A stretch of DNA of 64,000 bases from Isoetes taiwanensis (taxonomy: Eukaryota > Streptophyta > Lycopodiopsida > Isoetales > Isoetaceae), in NCBI GenBank assembly GCA_021234155.1, contig JAJEKV010000080.1:538182-602181 (forward strand), in the 5' to 3' direction. A program made the translations under genes and the position numbers. Each line of letters begins with the position of its first letter. The stretch's first letter is position 1. Shown one piece after another: positions 1 to 10,280 of this stretch. Under the pieces are notes generated by a model, which did not search any database, was not told the DNA's origin, and saw nothing but the letters and a program-made list of their open reading frames with translations.

Positions 1-1760
1 ATCAACATAGCTTCTTGGTGTGGTAGAATAGGCTGTAGATAGTCAACAACTTTTTGCCAAAGAGCTCTATCCCATCAACCCAACAAAAACTTTAGCTGAA
101 ATGCCTCCCATGACAGCAGCTGGTCTGAGCCGTACATGCTGCAATTGTTAAGATTCCTGTCATTTTCAACGTCATTGAATCAATGGGTGCACTGTAATAC
201 AAAGTGATGATTGTCTGCCAGGGGGATCCACCAACAAGGTGCATTCAACTGAAGCACAAGCGAATGGACTGATAAGAAATAATGTCTTAATTGTATGCCA
301 GGAATATAACAATCCCGTAAAAATGGAGAAGCATTATGACAAGGCTGCAACTCATAAAATAGACTCCATGGAAGAACAGATTTAAGTGTGGCTTTACCAA
401 AAGGAATACAGTGGGTAAGATCCTTTGCAATAAGTCATAACCCAGGAGAATCATCCTTACCCACGAGAAGCCTCCAAATGAATTTTGAGATCAAAACTTT
501 ACATTTTGCAAATGGATATCAATCATGTCCAAACCTCCAGCGAACTTAGATTTTATACACTTAGACCATGCAACCTTTACCACAACCCCTACTTCATTTC
601 CACCCCAAATAAAGTTTTTGATAACACACACAATCTCCTGAAACTTTGATTGGGGAGCAAGAATGGCAGAAGCCATATAGACATGCGTGCTGCTCAAGAC
701 ATGCTTGGCAACTGTTACCCTTCCAGGCATAAAGAGCTTAACAGTATCCCACCAAAAAGTTGCCTCCGCAATCCCTCTATTATGACATCCCAAGCATAAA
801 AAATCGAGACATGAATACCCACAAGATACCAAGAAGCTTGGTTGCCTTCCCATGAGGCAACACCTTCCAGGGATAGACAAGAACACAAGGTGGAACTTCA
901 TCATCTAGAGTCCATAATGCAGAACACTTTTGCCAACCGACCCAAACTCCAGAGGCTAAAGAAAATGAGTCAAGCAGAAGCTTGGCATTTTTGAGATTTA
1001 TTTATCGTCTTCTGCTATCAAGAATAAAAAGGTATCATCTGCATACTGATTAATAATTTCTTGAGAGCCATTCTCCACAGGTAGACCCCTAATCACATAA
1101 TCCTCAGCAGCACTAGAGAACAATTGTGAAAGCACTTCTGCCACTATTGCAAAAAGCAATGGAGCCAAGGGGCAACCTTCACGAACTCCTCTACGAACAG
1201 AAAAGATGGCAGAGGGCTCTCCCTGGAAAAGTAATGTAGATCTTGCAGAAGTATGCAACTTCATGACATCTCTTGTGAATGGGATACCTAACCCTAATGC
1301 CAATAAACATTTCTCTAGAAAACCCCAATCCACACTGTCATATGCCTTCCCAAAGTCAAGTTTGAGATATACAATGGGATATGCATTAATGTTGCCCAAT
1401 ACATGCCTTCTTATGCCGCGGCAACGTTATCAAGAATACACCTTCCAGGCAAGAATCCTGTTTGGGTTGAAGATATCGACTTAACAAGAACAACACAAAT
1501 CTTTTCTGCCAGAGCTTTCACAAAAATCTTATACACCATAGAGAGCAAGGTTATAGGACGGCAATCCGAAATGGTCTTGGGTTCTTTACAGTTGGGGATA
1601 AGGGAAATAGTACCTGTATTAAGAATTTTGTCCAAACTTTTGTATCTTCTAAATTCACAAAATGCATTATATATATCATCTCCAATCCAGTCCCCAATAC
1701 TCTTGAAAAAATTCTACTGGAAAACCATCAAGACCTGGACATTTTCCTTTCTTCAATAGG
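1..1760 (-). mobile_element. L1-type LINE, ORF2 reverse-transcriptase part (decayed)
   Basis: Reading the minus strand from about 1635 down gives reverse-transcriptase blocks in order: SLIPNCKEPKTISDCRPITL (fingers), then LDFGKAYDSVDW, then RRGVREGCPLAPLLFAIV and QYADDTFLFL, the catalytic YADD box, at about 1030-1050. The later part (904-491) gives KHVLSSTHVYMASAI and FIWGGNE, typical of the thumb of plant L1 ORF2. The frame is broken at about 1400 and 970, so no intact protein remains. The upstream endonuclease/linker part lies at 2400-2760, separated by a TRIM insertion. The 3' end lies outside the window. A second, better-preserved L1 of the same general type lies at 30.7-38.2 kb. Confidence 0.85.
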
Positions 1761-1819
1761 TGGGCCGCTACACCAAGGTCATCCCTAATGAACTTTGCTC
1801 TGCTAAAATAATAGAACGT

Positions 1820-1934
1820 TGTTACACACTAGAACCTCTAGTGATAAACAACACACCAAAAGGGCGGACTAGAAATTGTTATCCAATGGGCCCCAATTTT
1901 TTTAGGCTTTATCAATACCCCATAGACTATATCA
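1820..1934 (-). repeat. TRIM 3' LTR
   Basis: 115-bp copy of the terminal repeat. It shares with 2024-2145 the blocks ACACACCAAAAGGGCGGA, GTTATCCAATGGGCCCCAA and CCCCATAGACTATATCA, with small indels. Confidence 0.8.
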
Positions 1935-2023
1935 ATTCCTCCCCTTCCTCGAGATACTTGCCTTCAAGCATGTGGAACACACCAACGTTGCTATGAGGAA
2001 TTGAACCTGGCTCTAATACCAAA

Positions 2024-2145
2024 TGTTATGCACTAACACCTCTAGTGATAACCAACACACCAAAAGGGCGGATACTTCTAGGAAGTCGTTATCCAATGGG
2101 CCCCAACCTTTCTAGGCTTTATCCCATACCCCATAGACCATATCA
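2024..2145 (-). repeat. TRIM 5' LTR
   Basis: 122-bp copy of the terminal repeat. The primer-binding-site complement lies just outside it at about 2009-2021 (plus strand GGCTCTAATACCA). Confidence 0.8.
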
Positions 2146-2399
2146 AACGCACTTTATTCAACACAGCAGATTGCATGTCCTCCTGAAAAGGCAAGCGCTA
2201 TCAAGCAATGAATGCTGGAAAATAATTATGAAGATGTTGCTTTAGCTACACTGGGTTAGAGGCCTCCGAGCCATCTAGGAGAATGAGAGAATTAACAGAA
2301 GTTGCCATCCTCTTCCTTGAACCATCACCAGACTTGAACCATTGTAAACCAGCTTTTAGCTTAGCTCCAGTCACCTGTTGAATCTTAATCTCCTTAATT

Positions 2400-2760
2400 T
2401 ATGTCAGGATTTATATCTCTCTAATTCCAAAAGAAGGAGCTTGAGCTTTGCATATTTGTAACTCCTGATATAAGGCTGTCAATTGACCTCTAACCTCTAG
2501 CACTTTGCGATGACCCCATTCCTTAGCAAAAGATTTGACTGCCGCCATAACAGCTACTACCCCTGACATCCCATTCGATGAAGAGAATGCAGGCGACCAC
2601 ACATATTTACAACCCATTTTAAACTCTTCATTCTTCAACTAATTGGTATTGAGCTTGAAAAATGTTTTAGTAGGTCTCCTATTATTTGACAGCAGCGAAG
2701 AAAACCATTGTGGGTTGTGATCTGAAATGGAGCTATTTAAAAGATTAGTCATGTGAAAAG
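2400..2760 (-). mobile_element. L1 LINE ORF2, endonuclease end and linker (decayed)
   Basis: The minus strand encodes SISDHNPQWFSSLL at about 2740-2690, which fits the SDHxP box closing an APE-type endonuclease domain. It continues, across a stop, into EEFKMGCKYVW and then KEWGHRKVLEVRGQLTALYQ, the helical linker that precedes the RT in plant L1 elements. It is collinear with the RT part at 1-1760, so both are one element split by the TRIM. Upstream of about 2760 I could not follow the endonuclease. Confidence 0.65.
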
Positions 2761-4361
2761 GAAGTACCAAGCCAGCAGCAATAACATTGTAATGGCCACG
2801 ATCATGATGAGCATAGGCTCGACTATAGCCTATCCAACCATTACACCATGTATAGGACTAGTCCCCATCAATTTTTGCCCATCCACAATCCAACAAGAAA
2901 CGTCACCATTTTGCAACAACACTTTGCAAGAATGACACCTTCCTTTCCATTGCAAGGAATAAATGTTTGCACAACCACATCTCTACATAAGGATATCCTA
3001 TCTGCATTGCATTGACGCGGTAGTGCAGACATTGGAAAGTGAATGTTGGGGTCAGACTACAGATATTTCCATAATCCACAATGGACCATGAGTTGCAGTG
3101 TCAAGCTACTGCCTCAGTATCTGCTATTATTAAGACCATGGGCTGAGGCTGATGCCCATCAGATGCGGATGAGGCTTTGCATTTCTTCACTGCCGTCATG
3201 CATGTGAAGGTTGTTGTTGCCTCTGCTACTACGGTATTCTTTTGGTTCGGTTTCACTATGCTATCAGTTACGTACATGTCCTTCAGCATAGAAACCATCT
3301 TAGATAGACAAGTTTCTCAGTGCAGAAGGAATTTTCCCTTCTTCAATTGGGTAGCCGTAAGGCAAGGTGAGGGTATGCCTGCTTTGCTTTGGATTTAATA
3401 TTAATATTGCAACTATTTACATTTTGGCAACAAGTTCTGACATTGGTTATGTGGTATTAGAGCTAAATTTTAGCATAAGTATGAAATTCTAAGCCAAATA
3501 CCAAAGACTAAAATTTAGGTATCTAAATAATCCATAATCAAAACACATCATCGCTGAAATATGATGAATTGCACATGTACCTTAAGAGCGAAATAAAACC
3601 CCTGTAACAGTGGCCCTCTTACAAGTAAAGGAAACTACGCAATAGGTGCATCTAAACATCAGAACATTAAATTTCTTAGAAAGGCCTTGAGGAAGATTAC
3701 AATGCTTAACAAGGTGTTGCGCACGGAGGGTTGCCCTCCATGGCCGGAGGGTGAAGTGGCTTAAATCATAGTTCAAAGTCATATTTTGGCATGACTGGAT
3801 TACTTCATTATGTAAACATATATACTATATTCTTGCAAGCATGTGTTACAGAAAACACATGTTGAGCTTTTCCATAGAATCATTTTGATGCAGCTCAAGA
3901 TATGTTAATTACATAGCTTCAGCCTCTCACTTGGATATATAAGATCTGGATTCTTCAACTGGGGATTGAGTTGAGCTAATTCCTTCCACCCGCTCTTCCC
4001 AGTTCGTCGAATAAATGCTGATAATGTATCTCCTTCTCTAACTTCATAACATGATGGTGCCCTTAAAATACATTGAATCATGTGTCACTTTAGTTCTACC
4101 AAGCAAGGTAGACTGCAGTAGAAAATAAATTAGAGAAAATTAGAAAACTTAAGACGAATGTGTCTCACAAGTGAGAAAATCTCAAAACATGTTGAAACCC
4201 ATTTGTTATTAAAAAGGAAAATCAATTGAAAAGGAGACCTCACTCTAAAAATAATTTTTTTCTTAGAAGTGTTGCAAAAAATCCAAAATAGAATGTTTTG
4301 AAATGTGGGTCGTAGACGTATTAAATAACTTGTATATATATTGTACATTGCTGAGTGATGA
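2761..4361. other. No recognisable gene
   Basis: AT-rich sequence with only short chance ORFs. The part nearest 2760 may be decayed endonuclease sequence of the L1, but I could not place it. Confidence 0.5.
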
Positions 4362-4440
4362 TCATGGGCATAATTGAGCCCGCATATTCAATATTTCTTG
4401 AATGTAAGATGCTAGCACTCCCACTGCAGTTATGTTCGTC
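4362..4440 (-). mobile_element. 3'-terminal coding scrap of LINE-B
   Basis: The minus strand reads LASYIQEILNMRAQLCP followed at once by a stop. The plus-strand LINE-B copy near 27.8 kb ends LGSYIQEVLDLRAQICP with the stop at the same place, so this is the last part of the same ORF2. Confidence 0.7.
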
Positions 4441-4451
4441 ATCACATACAG

Positions 4452-4562
4452 CTCACAGTGAGTCCAAATAGGTGCAAATGCTGTGGAGCCGTATTCAAAG
4501 GCTGACGAACTCCTCATAGTGAGTCCAAATAGGTGCAAATGTTGTGGAGCCATATTCAAATA
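4452..4562. repeat. Tandem duplication, about 65-bp period
   Basis: The block GTGAGTCCAAATAGGTGCAA plus TGTGGAGCC(G/A)TATTCAAA occurs at about 4457 and again at about 4519. Confidence 0.75.
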
Positions 4563-4711
4563 AAATTTTTAATTTTCAACATTTGTGTTGATTCCGAAAT
4601 TCGTATTGGACCAATAGCAAATGTTATCAAGGGTTCAAAAACTTTGTGTTATGCACATGTTGATGATTTTTCTACACAAAAATTGTTGTTAAATTGTTAT
4701 TACCTCATCCA

Positions 4712-4888
4712 ATTGTTGTTAAAATGTTGTCACCTCACCAAGCAAGGAGGCCATTAAAGGTCCATGTGGGCACTTGATGGGCACTTAATGGTATATTGAA
4801 TTGTTGTTAAAATGTTGTCATCTCACCAAAGTAGGCAGGCCATTAAAGGTCCATGTGGGCATTTGATGGGCAGTTAATGGTCCGTTGA
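4712..4888. repeat. Tandem duplication, 88-bp period
   Basis: ATTGTTGTTAAAATGTTGTC starts at 4712 and 4800. Each copy continues with GGCCATTAAAGGTCCATGTG and a GATGGGCA(C/G)TTAATGG end. A shorter third start is visible at about 4682. Confidence 0.8.
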
Positions 4889-5507
4889 AGAATGCATGTT
4901 GTCTTATTGGATTAAAATTAGCCTCTTAACATACAACCTTGGTAGCAATGTTCAAATTTATCATAAACTCAAAGACCCAAAGGTAATGTCAAAAGGGGAG
5001 GTAAAAAAAAAGTTAAACCCATCGTAATAAAGTTTGTTTCCTTTCAATAAAATCTGTTGCTTTTTAAGTCGGGGACTTCATCATAGGCACCCTCCCCGAT
5101 GTATATTGATCAAACAATCAACAAACACTAGGAAGTTTGAGGGAAGATACGAGCATGTAACGCCAAAGTAATGCAACCCTTGCATCTCTCTCTCAAATGT
5201 GTTTTTATCAGGTGGTCTTATCTATTTTAAACTGTTTTAATTCTCCCCCGTTGTGCTTTCTAATTTAGCAAGGAAAAATATTAACTAAAAGCCATAAAGT
5301 ACACCGTGCTCTGAACTTAATGGGTACCATTTGAGGATTGTGAAGGCCATCTTTATCTAAACATATAGCAGTTGGGTTTTTTGTTTGAACCTAATATTTT
5401 TTCGCCAAGAAAATCTGTGAAGGAGACACGTGTAAAACTTCCTTAAAAAAATAACCAAAAAACAGAGAAATAGGCTAGCGCCATTAATAGTCTATCCGAT
5501 ATAGGCT

Positions 5508-6062
5508 TCACTTGCTGCAGCCATAATCATTGCAGCCATCGAATTTGATCTGCCGAGCAGCTATGTCGTAAGCTATGGCGGCTTCCGTCGCTATGGCAAA
5601 AGATCCAAGCCATAACCGAGCCCTTTGCCTTGGATCCCTAATCTCTGCGGCCCATTTGCCTGATGGGCGCAGCCTTACTCCTCGAAAATGCCTGTTAAAT
5701 TGGCCATGTTCGCTCCCTTCGTCGCTGTCGGAATGAGACAAAGATTCTTCCTTACATTTAACAGAGCATTGGTCTTTCAAAGTTTTTGCTTCCTGGGCGT
5801 CAAATTGATCCTGCAGAGACTTTGCTTCTTGACAAATGGCCAGATTTTCGCCCCAAACCGACCTCTCGCCGGATTGAACCAAACAAGAATTATCTCCAAA
5901 AGGGGCAAAAGCAGGGGATTCAAATTCTGGCTTGGGAGTGACTAAATCAACCTGAACACCCTGCAGAGGCGCCGGATTCTCAACTATTTCGATCTTGGGC
6001 TTGCGCTTCTCCTTATAAAATGCACGAAGCTGATTATTCATTTGCAATATAAGTGGCATCTG
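5508..6062 (-). CDS. AP2/ERF transcription factor, short C-terminus
   Basis: DNA-binding transcription factor of the ERF family, expected in the nucleus. Starting at the first in-frame ATG (6062) gives about 184 residues. Residues about 1-120 are acidic and polar with Lys/Pro patches. The AP2 domain occupies the last 55 residues: [19 protein letters not shown] (the WAAEIRD strand), then [20 protein letters not shown] (the WLG...AAxAYD helix). The ending is odd: after AARQIKF the protein stops as [10 protein letters not shown], instead of the usual RG..A..NFP that closes AP2, so the domain edge is altered or truncated. The open frame continues 8 codons above the ATG without another ATG, so an upstream exon (see 6121-6312) is likely. 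The ERF identity is firm; the subgroup is not. Confidence 0.85.
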   Translation of the reverse strand, partial: QMPLILQMNNQLRAFYKEKRKPKIEIVENPAPLQGVQVDLVTPKPEFESPAFAPFGDNSCLVQSGERSVWGENLAICQEAKSLQDQFDAQEAKTLKDQCSVKCKEESLSHSDSDEGSEHGQFNRHFRGVRLRPSGKWAAEIRDPRQRARLWLGSFAIATEAAIAYDIAARQIKFDGCNDYGCSK

Positions 6063-6120
6063 GAAATTGCAAGCCTGTAAGATCAACCTGGATTTGCCAG
6101 GCGAGTATGAGGAAGATCAT

Positions 6121-6312
6121 CTAAAATGCTGCAACCTCGCAAACAGAGGGCCGCAAATAGCAAAGCATTGAAAAACAAACTGGAGCGTATAGAGACATTC
6201 GACGCAAACCTAAACTTGCAGTTGTTACGACGACCACCGAAATGCTGATCTCAACTTCGTTTGGAGCAGATTTGCGCTTCAGTTCCAAGCTCTGCCACTC
6301 CTCCATCACCAT
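6121..6312 (-). CDS. Possible 5' exon of the ERF gene
   Basis: An ATG at 6312 opens a frame reading MVMEEWQSLELKRKSAPN and continuing in hydrophobic Val/Thr-rich sequence to a stop at 6121. It lies directly upstream of the ERF frame, in a different phase. AG acceptors just before the ERF frame (about 6077 and 6063) make a spliced first exon plausible, but I could not fix the donor. The second half may be intronic. It could instead be noncoding leader. Confidence 0.3.
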   Translation of the reverse strand: MVMEEWQSLELKRKSAPNEVEISISVVVVTTASLGLRRMSLYAPVCFSMLCYLRPSVCEVAAF

Positions 6313-6399
6313 GAACCTTGGCCGCCTTGGCCACAAAAAACATTCGGAATAAAATCTATTATTTCAAACTTCTCAAAGATTATTTCCCAAGCATCTCAA

Positions 6400-7590
6400 A
6401 GATGGTAATGAAGGATATAGAATGTTTGACGGATCCACAGCTGGAATCCAAATTCGCAGAGGGGAAGCTCAAAACAATGGCTTGGCTAAGCCAAAGAACT
6501 GTTGGGCGGAGGCATATCAACAATTTGCGGCCAATTCAAAACCTTCATTCCGAATAAAAGTTGGAATCCACTCCAAACGCTCTGGCATACCGTCGGTATA
6601 GCATCTCCGCCATGCACAGAATGAAATTGTTCGAAACCTAAAAACAATTAACATCAAAGCTTTTGCAAAAGAATAAACAATAAAGACAAAAATAGCAAGT
6701 GAGATAATGCCACTTTACGAGGTCACAATAAATTACAGTGACATCCCACATGTAGCATTAAATGTGATTAATGTACGTGGCAAAATATAGGTCATTTAGA
6801 CAGCGGCTAAACATAGATTTTTTTTTTCCACCTATTGCCATGTCACGATGTGGCATTAAATGCAATTAATATTTGCGACTGCCACCTCATCACATATCAT
6901 TGTTTGCAATTAATATACGCGATTTGAGGTGGCATTGTGAGGACCGTCAGATCTAAAATCTAAACGAAACTTGTGGCATTCAAGAACTTTTTCCATGAGC
7001 TTATATAACGTTTTCGACAGATACATTTGAGACATTGTGAAGGTTTTTGCACGAACCCAATTTGGGTCTTTCTTTGGCCCGTGGAACTTCAGATGGGATT
7101 ATTTCTTTTTTGACAATGATGGTCCACCATAATTCAGTGCCAAATTTCTGTGGGAAATCAATCTCTTAATATTTTCAGGTGAGCCTTTCAGGTGTTATAG
7201 TCTGGCACAACTCTAGCATCTTTATGTGTCTTTGGTTTCATTTTCCGTTCTTAATGGCCACGATGTCATCCTAATTCAGCAAGTATAAATGCACAGGTTT
7301 TGGGCTCCATGGCAGAAGGTAAAGCCCTTGATTTATACATTACAGAGGCAAAATGGGGCATATTTTTGTGTTTTATCTCTTGCTTCCGAGCCTATTGTGT
7401 TAGTTCATATTTTCCATTTTAATATTGTAGGTATTGTGTGTGCATGCAGATGCTTCAAGCATTCTCGGTAAGATGTAAGAATGTTTGTGTTCGTGGAATC
7501 TCATCCATTTTCATTTGTTCGAATTTCTTGCATTTCATGATGTAGAAACCTCGATTATACATGTTGCATTAAAAGAATTTAGAGCACTGG
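6400..7590. other. No recognisable gene
   Basis: Moderately AT-rich. It includes a diverged direct duplication around 6735-6910 (gTGCCAC..TGTGGCATTAAATG-type blocks repeated about 100 bp apart). This may be promoter or upstream region of the ERF gene. Confidence 0.4.
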
Positions 7591-7592
7591 AA

Positions 7593-7985
7593 AAAAATGG
7601 TATAGGAGAAACTAATACAATCTGGGAAAAATCCATTTTTGATTAGGGTGCTAATACAATCTATGTATTTGATTTATCGAAATCGCTGGCTTTCGCGTGG
7701 CGCGAAAGCCTCCATGTTCGCTTACGCGAAACTCTTTTCGCGTAAGCGACCATTAAAGGTTCGCGCGAGAAACTTTTTGTAAGTAAGCATTCTTGGTTTC
7801 ATGATCAAAATATGCCCAGTTTTTCTATATATAAAAAAGAGGCGTAAAACCGCCTTTAACAACTAGAATTTTTCACCGAAGCCTTAATCAAAGAGAAAAA
7901 ATCGGAATTTTAAAGATCTAAACGAAGTTTCAAATACTAAAATCCAAAATTCAATTGTGGGAAGCTAAAAAGGTTTTTTGATTCG
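7593..7985. repeat. Direct repeat, copy 1 (with a hairpin insertion)
   Basis: It shares with 8115-8365 the ordered blocks GCTAATACAATCTATGTATT, ATGATCAAAATATGC, AACAACTAGAA, AAGCCTTAATCAAAG and CCAAAATTCAATTGTGG. Copy 1 is longer because about 95 bp of hairpin-rich sequence sits between TTATCGAAAT and the shared ATGATCAAAATATGC. Confidence 0.8.
7686..7772. repeat. Double GC-rich hairpin insertion
   Basis: Two adjacent inverted repeats: GGCTTTCGCG-TG-GCGCGAAAGCC (about 7690) and TTCGCTTACGCGAAA-CTC-TTTTCGCGTAAGCGA (about 7718-7750). The sister copy at 8115-8365 lacks this block, so it was inserted or lost as a unit. Confidence 0.7.
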
Positions 7986-8114
7986 GGAAAGTTTTTAAAG
8001 TTTTCAGGAACCACACAGATTTTTGACGTATTAAACGCCAAATTTGTGCCATATCAAACTAAAAATACGTATTGCGTATAAAACGTATACAGTATTGAAC
8101 CTATCCCTGACGGA

Positions 8115-8365
8115 AAATGGTATAGGAGCTAATACAATCTATCCATTTGATTAGGTGCTAATACAATCTATGTATTTGATTTATCGAAATACTTTGTCCG
8201 TGGTTGTCATGATCAAAATATGCTGAGTTCCCAGTAGGCAGCCGTCTTTAACAACTAGAAGTTTTCACGGGAAGCCTTAATCAAAGGCCTGGAGAGCACT
8301 GAAATTTTAAAGATCTAAACGAGTTTCAAATACTAAATCCAAAATTCAATTGTGGGGAAGCTCCA
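8115..8365. repeat. Direct repeat, copy 2
   Basis: Second copy of the 7593-7985 repeat, without the hairpin block. Confidence 0.8.
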
Positions 8366-8477
8366 GCCTTGATGTGCGGGCACCGAACACAAGGCAACAA
8401 AATGCAGTTCAAATTTTGCATGTTCTAGCATGTATAGATGAGTTGGGGAAGAAACGTTATGCTTAGGTCAAATAAGT

Positions 8478-8585
8478 TTTTCTTTGTATCAATAAGACAC
8501 TTAGATCTTGTTGTAAGTGATTTTTTCGTGTTAAGTTTTTGTCTCTGGTACCTTAGATAGAACCCAAAACTTCTGGCCTAAGGAA
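8478..8585. repeat. Half copy of the 9497-9696 foldback
   Basis: Contains TTTGTATCAATAAGACACTT, GATCTTGTTGTAAGTGAT, TCTCTGGTACCTTA and the loop sequence ACTTCTGGCC. These equal one arm plus the loop of the foldback at 9497-9696. Confidence 0.75.
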
Positions 8586-8641
8586 ATAAAACCCTGTGTT
8601 CATACCATTCACATGACTCGACAAGATAAGACAAGACAAGA

Positions 8642-9435
8642 TAAGATAAGGACCTGTTTAATGCAACTTTCTAGAAGCTAAAGATAGAAACAAATAAATT
8701 TTTTTCTACTTATGCAAATCAAATCAAAGTTTACTACGCAACTTTGAAGACTTGACTTTTTTTAATGAATTGAATTTTAATGCAACTTTCTCATAGCTAC
8801 TTATTATCTCTACAACTTGAGCACGGTTAGAGAAATTCCGAGGAACCATTGCGACCATCCATCTACATATAGAAAAAAAGCATGAGACCATTAAAATAAA
8901 AGGATCCCCTTCCTATTTTATTTTTCAATTCCACGAAAATCTAATGGATGCACTTTATTTAGAGGAACCATTGCGACCATCCATCTACATAAAAAAAAAA
9001 GCGTGAGACCATTAAAATAATCGGAACCCCTTCCTATTTTATTTTTCAATTCCACAGAAATCTAATGGATGCACTTTATTTTGGTGGAAAAAATGGTGGG
9101 GCCAAGGGGATGGAAATATTTAGACGAGGTTAAAACCATATTTCCATTTACTTTTGATGGTTATAGTAAAATTACTTGCCGGTTTTTATGCTACAAGAAA
9201 TGGTGGATTAGCAAGTTCCCTGTTTTGAAGTAGCAAGAAATCTTCCCTATACTAAAAGTTTCCAGAACCCTGAATTTCTGAAATTCTGCTCAAGTTGCAG
9301 AGATAATATGTAGCTTCGAGAAAGTTGCTTAAAAAAAGTCAAGTCTCCAGTTGAACAGTAGATTTTGATTTAGATTTGCACACGTTTCTATCTCTAGCTT
9401 CTAGAATGTTGAATTAAAAAGGTCCTTATCTTACA
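8642..9435. mobile_element. Nonautonomous DNA element with long terminal inverted repeats
   Basis: The left end (8642-8830) begins TAAGATAAGGACCTGTTTAA and contains TTCTAGAAGCTAAAGATAGA. The right end (about 9281-9435) is its inverse, ending GGTCCTTATCTTA. The inverted arms are about 150-190 bp and diverged. The core holds the 122-bp tandem duplication. No transposase ORF is present. One end of the same family recurs at 11105-11180. No clear target duplication can be named because the end sequence is itself palindromic. Confidence 0.65.
8841..9084. repeat. Tandem duplication, 122-bp period
   Basis: AGGAACCATTGCGACCATCC starts at 8841 and 8963. The copies match almost throughout, including GAGACCATTAAAATAA and CTAATGGATGCACTTTATTT. 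Confidence 0.9.
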
Positions 9436-9495
9436 CTATAATTGTTCTAGCGCAAATGGCAACCAGGGCTTGCAATTCCGACTTTACCAGTGCTC
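9240..9495 (-). pseudogene. Duplicated 3' end of the mpaB-like gene
   Basis: The stretch CAATTCCGACTTTACCAG and the preceding ATTGTTCTAGCGCAAA, together with the CCCTGAATTTCTGAAA region, match 11060-11270. That region covers the last codons and downstream sequence of the mpaB-like gene. Only the final part of the coding sequence (about 15 codons) is included here. Confidence 0.55.
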
Positions 9496-9496
9496 A

Positions 9497-9696
9497 GAGG
9501 ACTGTGAAGGCCATCTTTGTATCAATAAGACATTTAGATCTTGTTGTAAGTGATGTTTTTCGTGCTAATTTTCTATCTCTGGCCAGAAGTTTTGAGTTCT
9601 ATTTAAGGTACCAGAGACAGAAAATTAGCACAAAAAACATCACTTACAACAAGATCTAAGTGTCTTATTGATACAAAGATGGCCTTCACAGTCCTC
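9497..9696. repeat. Foldback element, 86-bp arms
   Basis: Arms 9497-9582 and 9611-9696 are near-perfect inverted copies (GAGGACTGTGAAGGCCATCT ... AGATGGCCTTCACAGTCCTC) around a 28-bp loop. A single copy of arm plus loop lies at 8478. The outer flank 9697-9755 matches 5270-5345 in inverse orientation (AGTACACC(A/G)TGCTCTGAACT). Confidence 0.9.
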
Positions 9697-9857
9697 AAAT
9701 GGAACCCATTAAGTTCAGAGCATGGTGTACTTTATGGTTTTTAGTTAATATTTGCCGCGCCGCCGTGACCTGGCCCGCCGCCAGGCCATTCTATCACGAA
9801 ATGGCCTCCTCTCGACCATTACCCAACGTAAAGGTCAACATCCAGGCAATGTCGTCC

Positions 9858-9891
9858 GCCACGTGTGCGGTGACGTGGCAGAGGTATAAAA
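9858..9891 (+). promoter_or_regulatory. Promoter-like block: two ACGTG elements and a TATA box
   Basis: GCCACGTGTG and TGACGTGGCA, both G-box/ABRE-type ACGT cores, lie 10 bp apart and just before TATAAAA at 9885-9891. This is a typical plant core promoter arrangement. It would drive the leader and mini-ORF downstream. Confidence 0.45.
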
Positions 9892-9968
9892 GATTTTCTT
9901 TTACGGTCAGTTTTCCCTTTTCTGCGTCCGGTGAAGTCCGGCAATGGCAGTCTGTGTTTTTCTATGTT

Positions 9969-10215
9969 GAGCTAAGGCGCTCGTTGCTTTTTTGGCCGAC
10001 GCTGGGCTTTAATCTGTTGTTGCTATTTGTTGACAGAGTTTGGCAAAGTTCTGAGATGTTTTCACACGTTTCTTGAGAAGTTTTCTGATTTTTTGATCTC
10101 TGGCTATGGCGCTCATTGCTTTCTTGTCCGACAATGTGTTCTAATCTTCTGCCGCTGCTTCATTGCGGAGTTTGGCGTTTGTAGAGAGGTTTCTTGCACG
10201 TTCTTGGTAAAACTT
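9969..10215 (+). repeat. Tandemly duplicated leader, about 130-bp period
   Basis: GCTAAGGCGCTCGTTGCTTT ... GAGTTTGGCAAAG ... GTTTCTTGAGAAG is echoed by GCTATGGCGCTCATTGCTTT ... GAGTTTGGCGTTTG ... GTTTCTTGCACG. The copies are diverged but ordered alike. Confidence 0.6.
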
Positions 10216-10280
10216 GTTGCATGCAAGTTTTAACTTGCTTTTTCCTTGTTTAGCATCGTTGACAAGTGTTTGGATTCAAA

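Larger units (their letters stand above)
1820..2145 (-). mobile_element. TRIM (miniature LTR retrotransposon), complete
   Basis: Two direct repeats (1820-1934 and 2024-2145) are about 80-90% alike and each reads TGTTA...TATCA on the plus strand, so both have TG...CA ends. On the minus strand the 5' LTR (2145-2024) is followed two bases later by TGGTATTAGAGCC, close to the initiator-Met-tRNA primer binding site used by many plant Copia/TRIM elements. The 3' LTR is preceded by a purine tract (GAGGAAGGGGAGGAAT, complement of 1935-1952). The flanks 1815-1819 (AACGT) and 2146-2150 (AACGC) look like a 5-bp target duplication with one change. The internal region is about 89 bp and has no coding capacity, which defines a TRIM. 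Confidence 0.85.
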
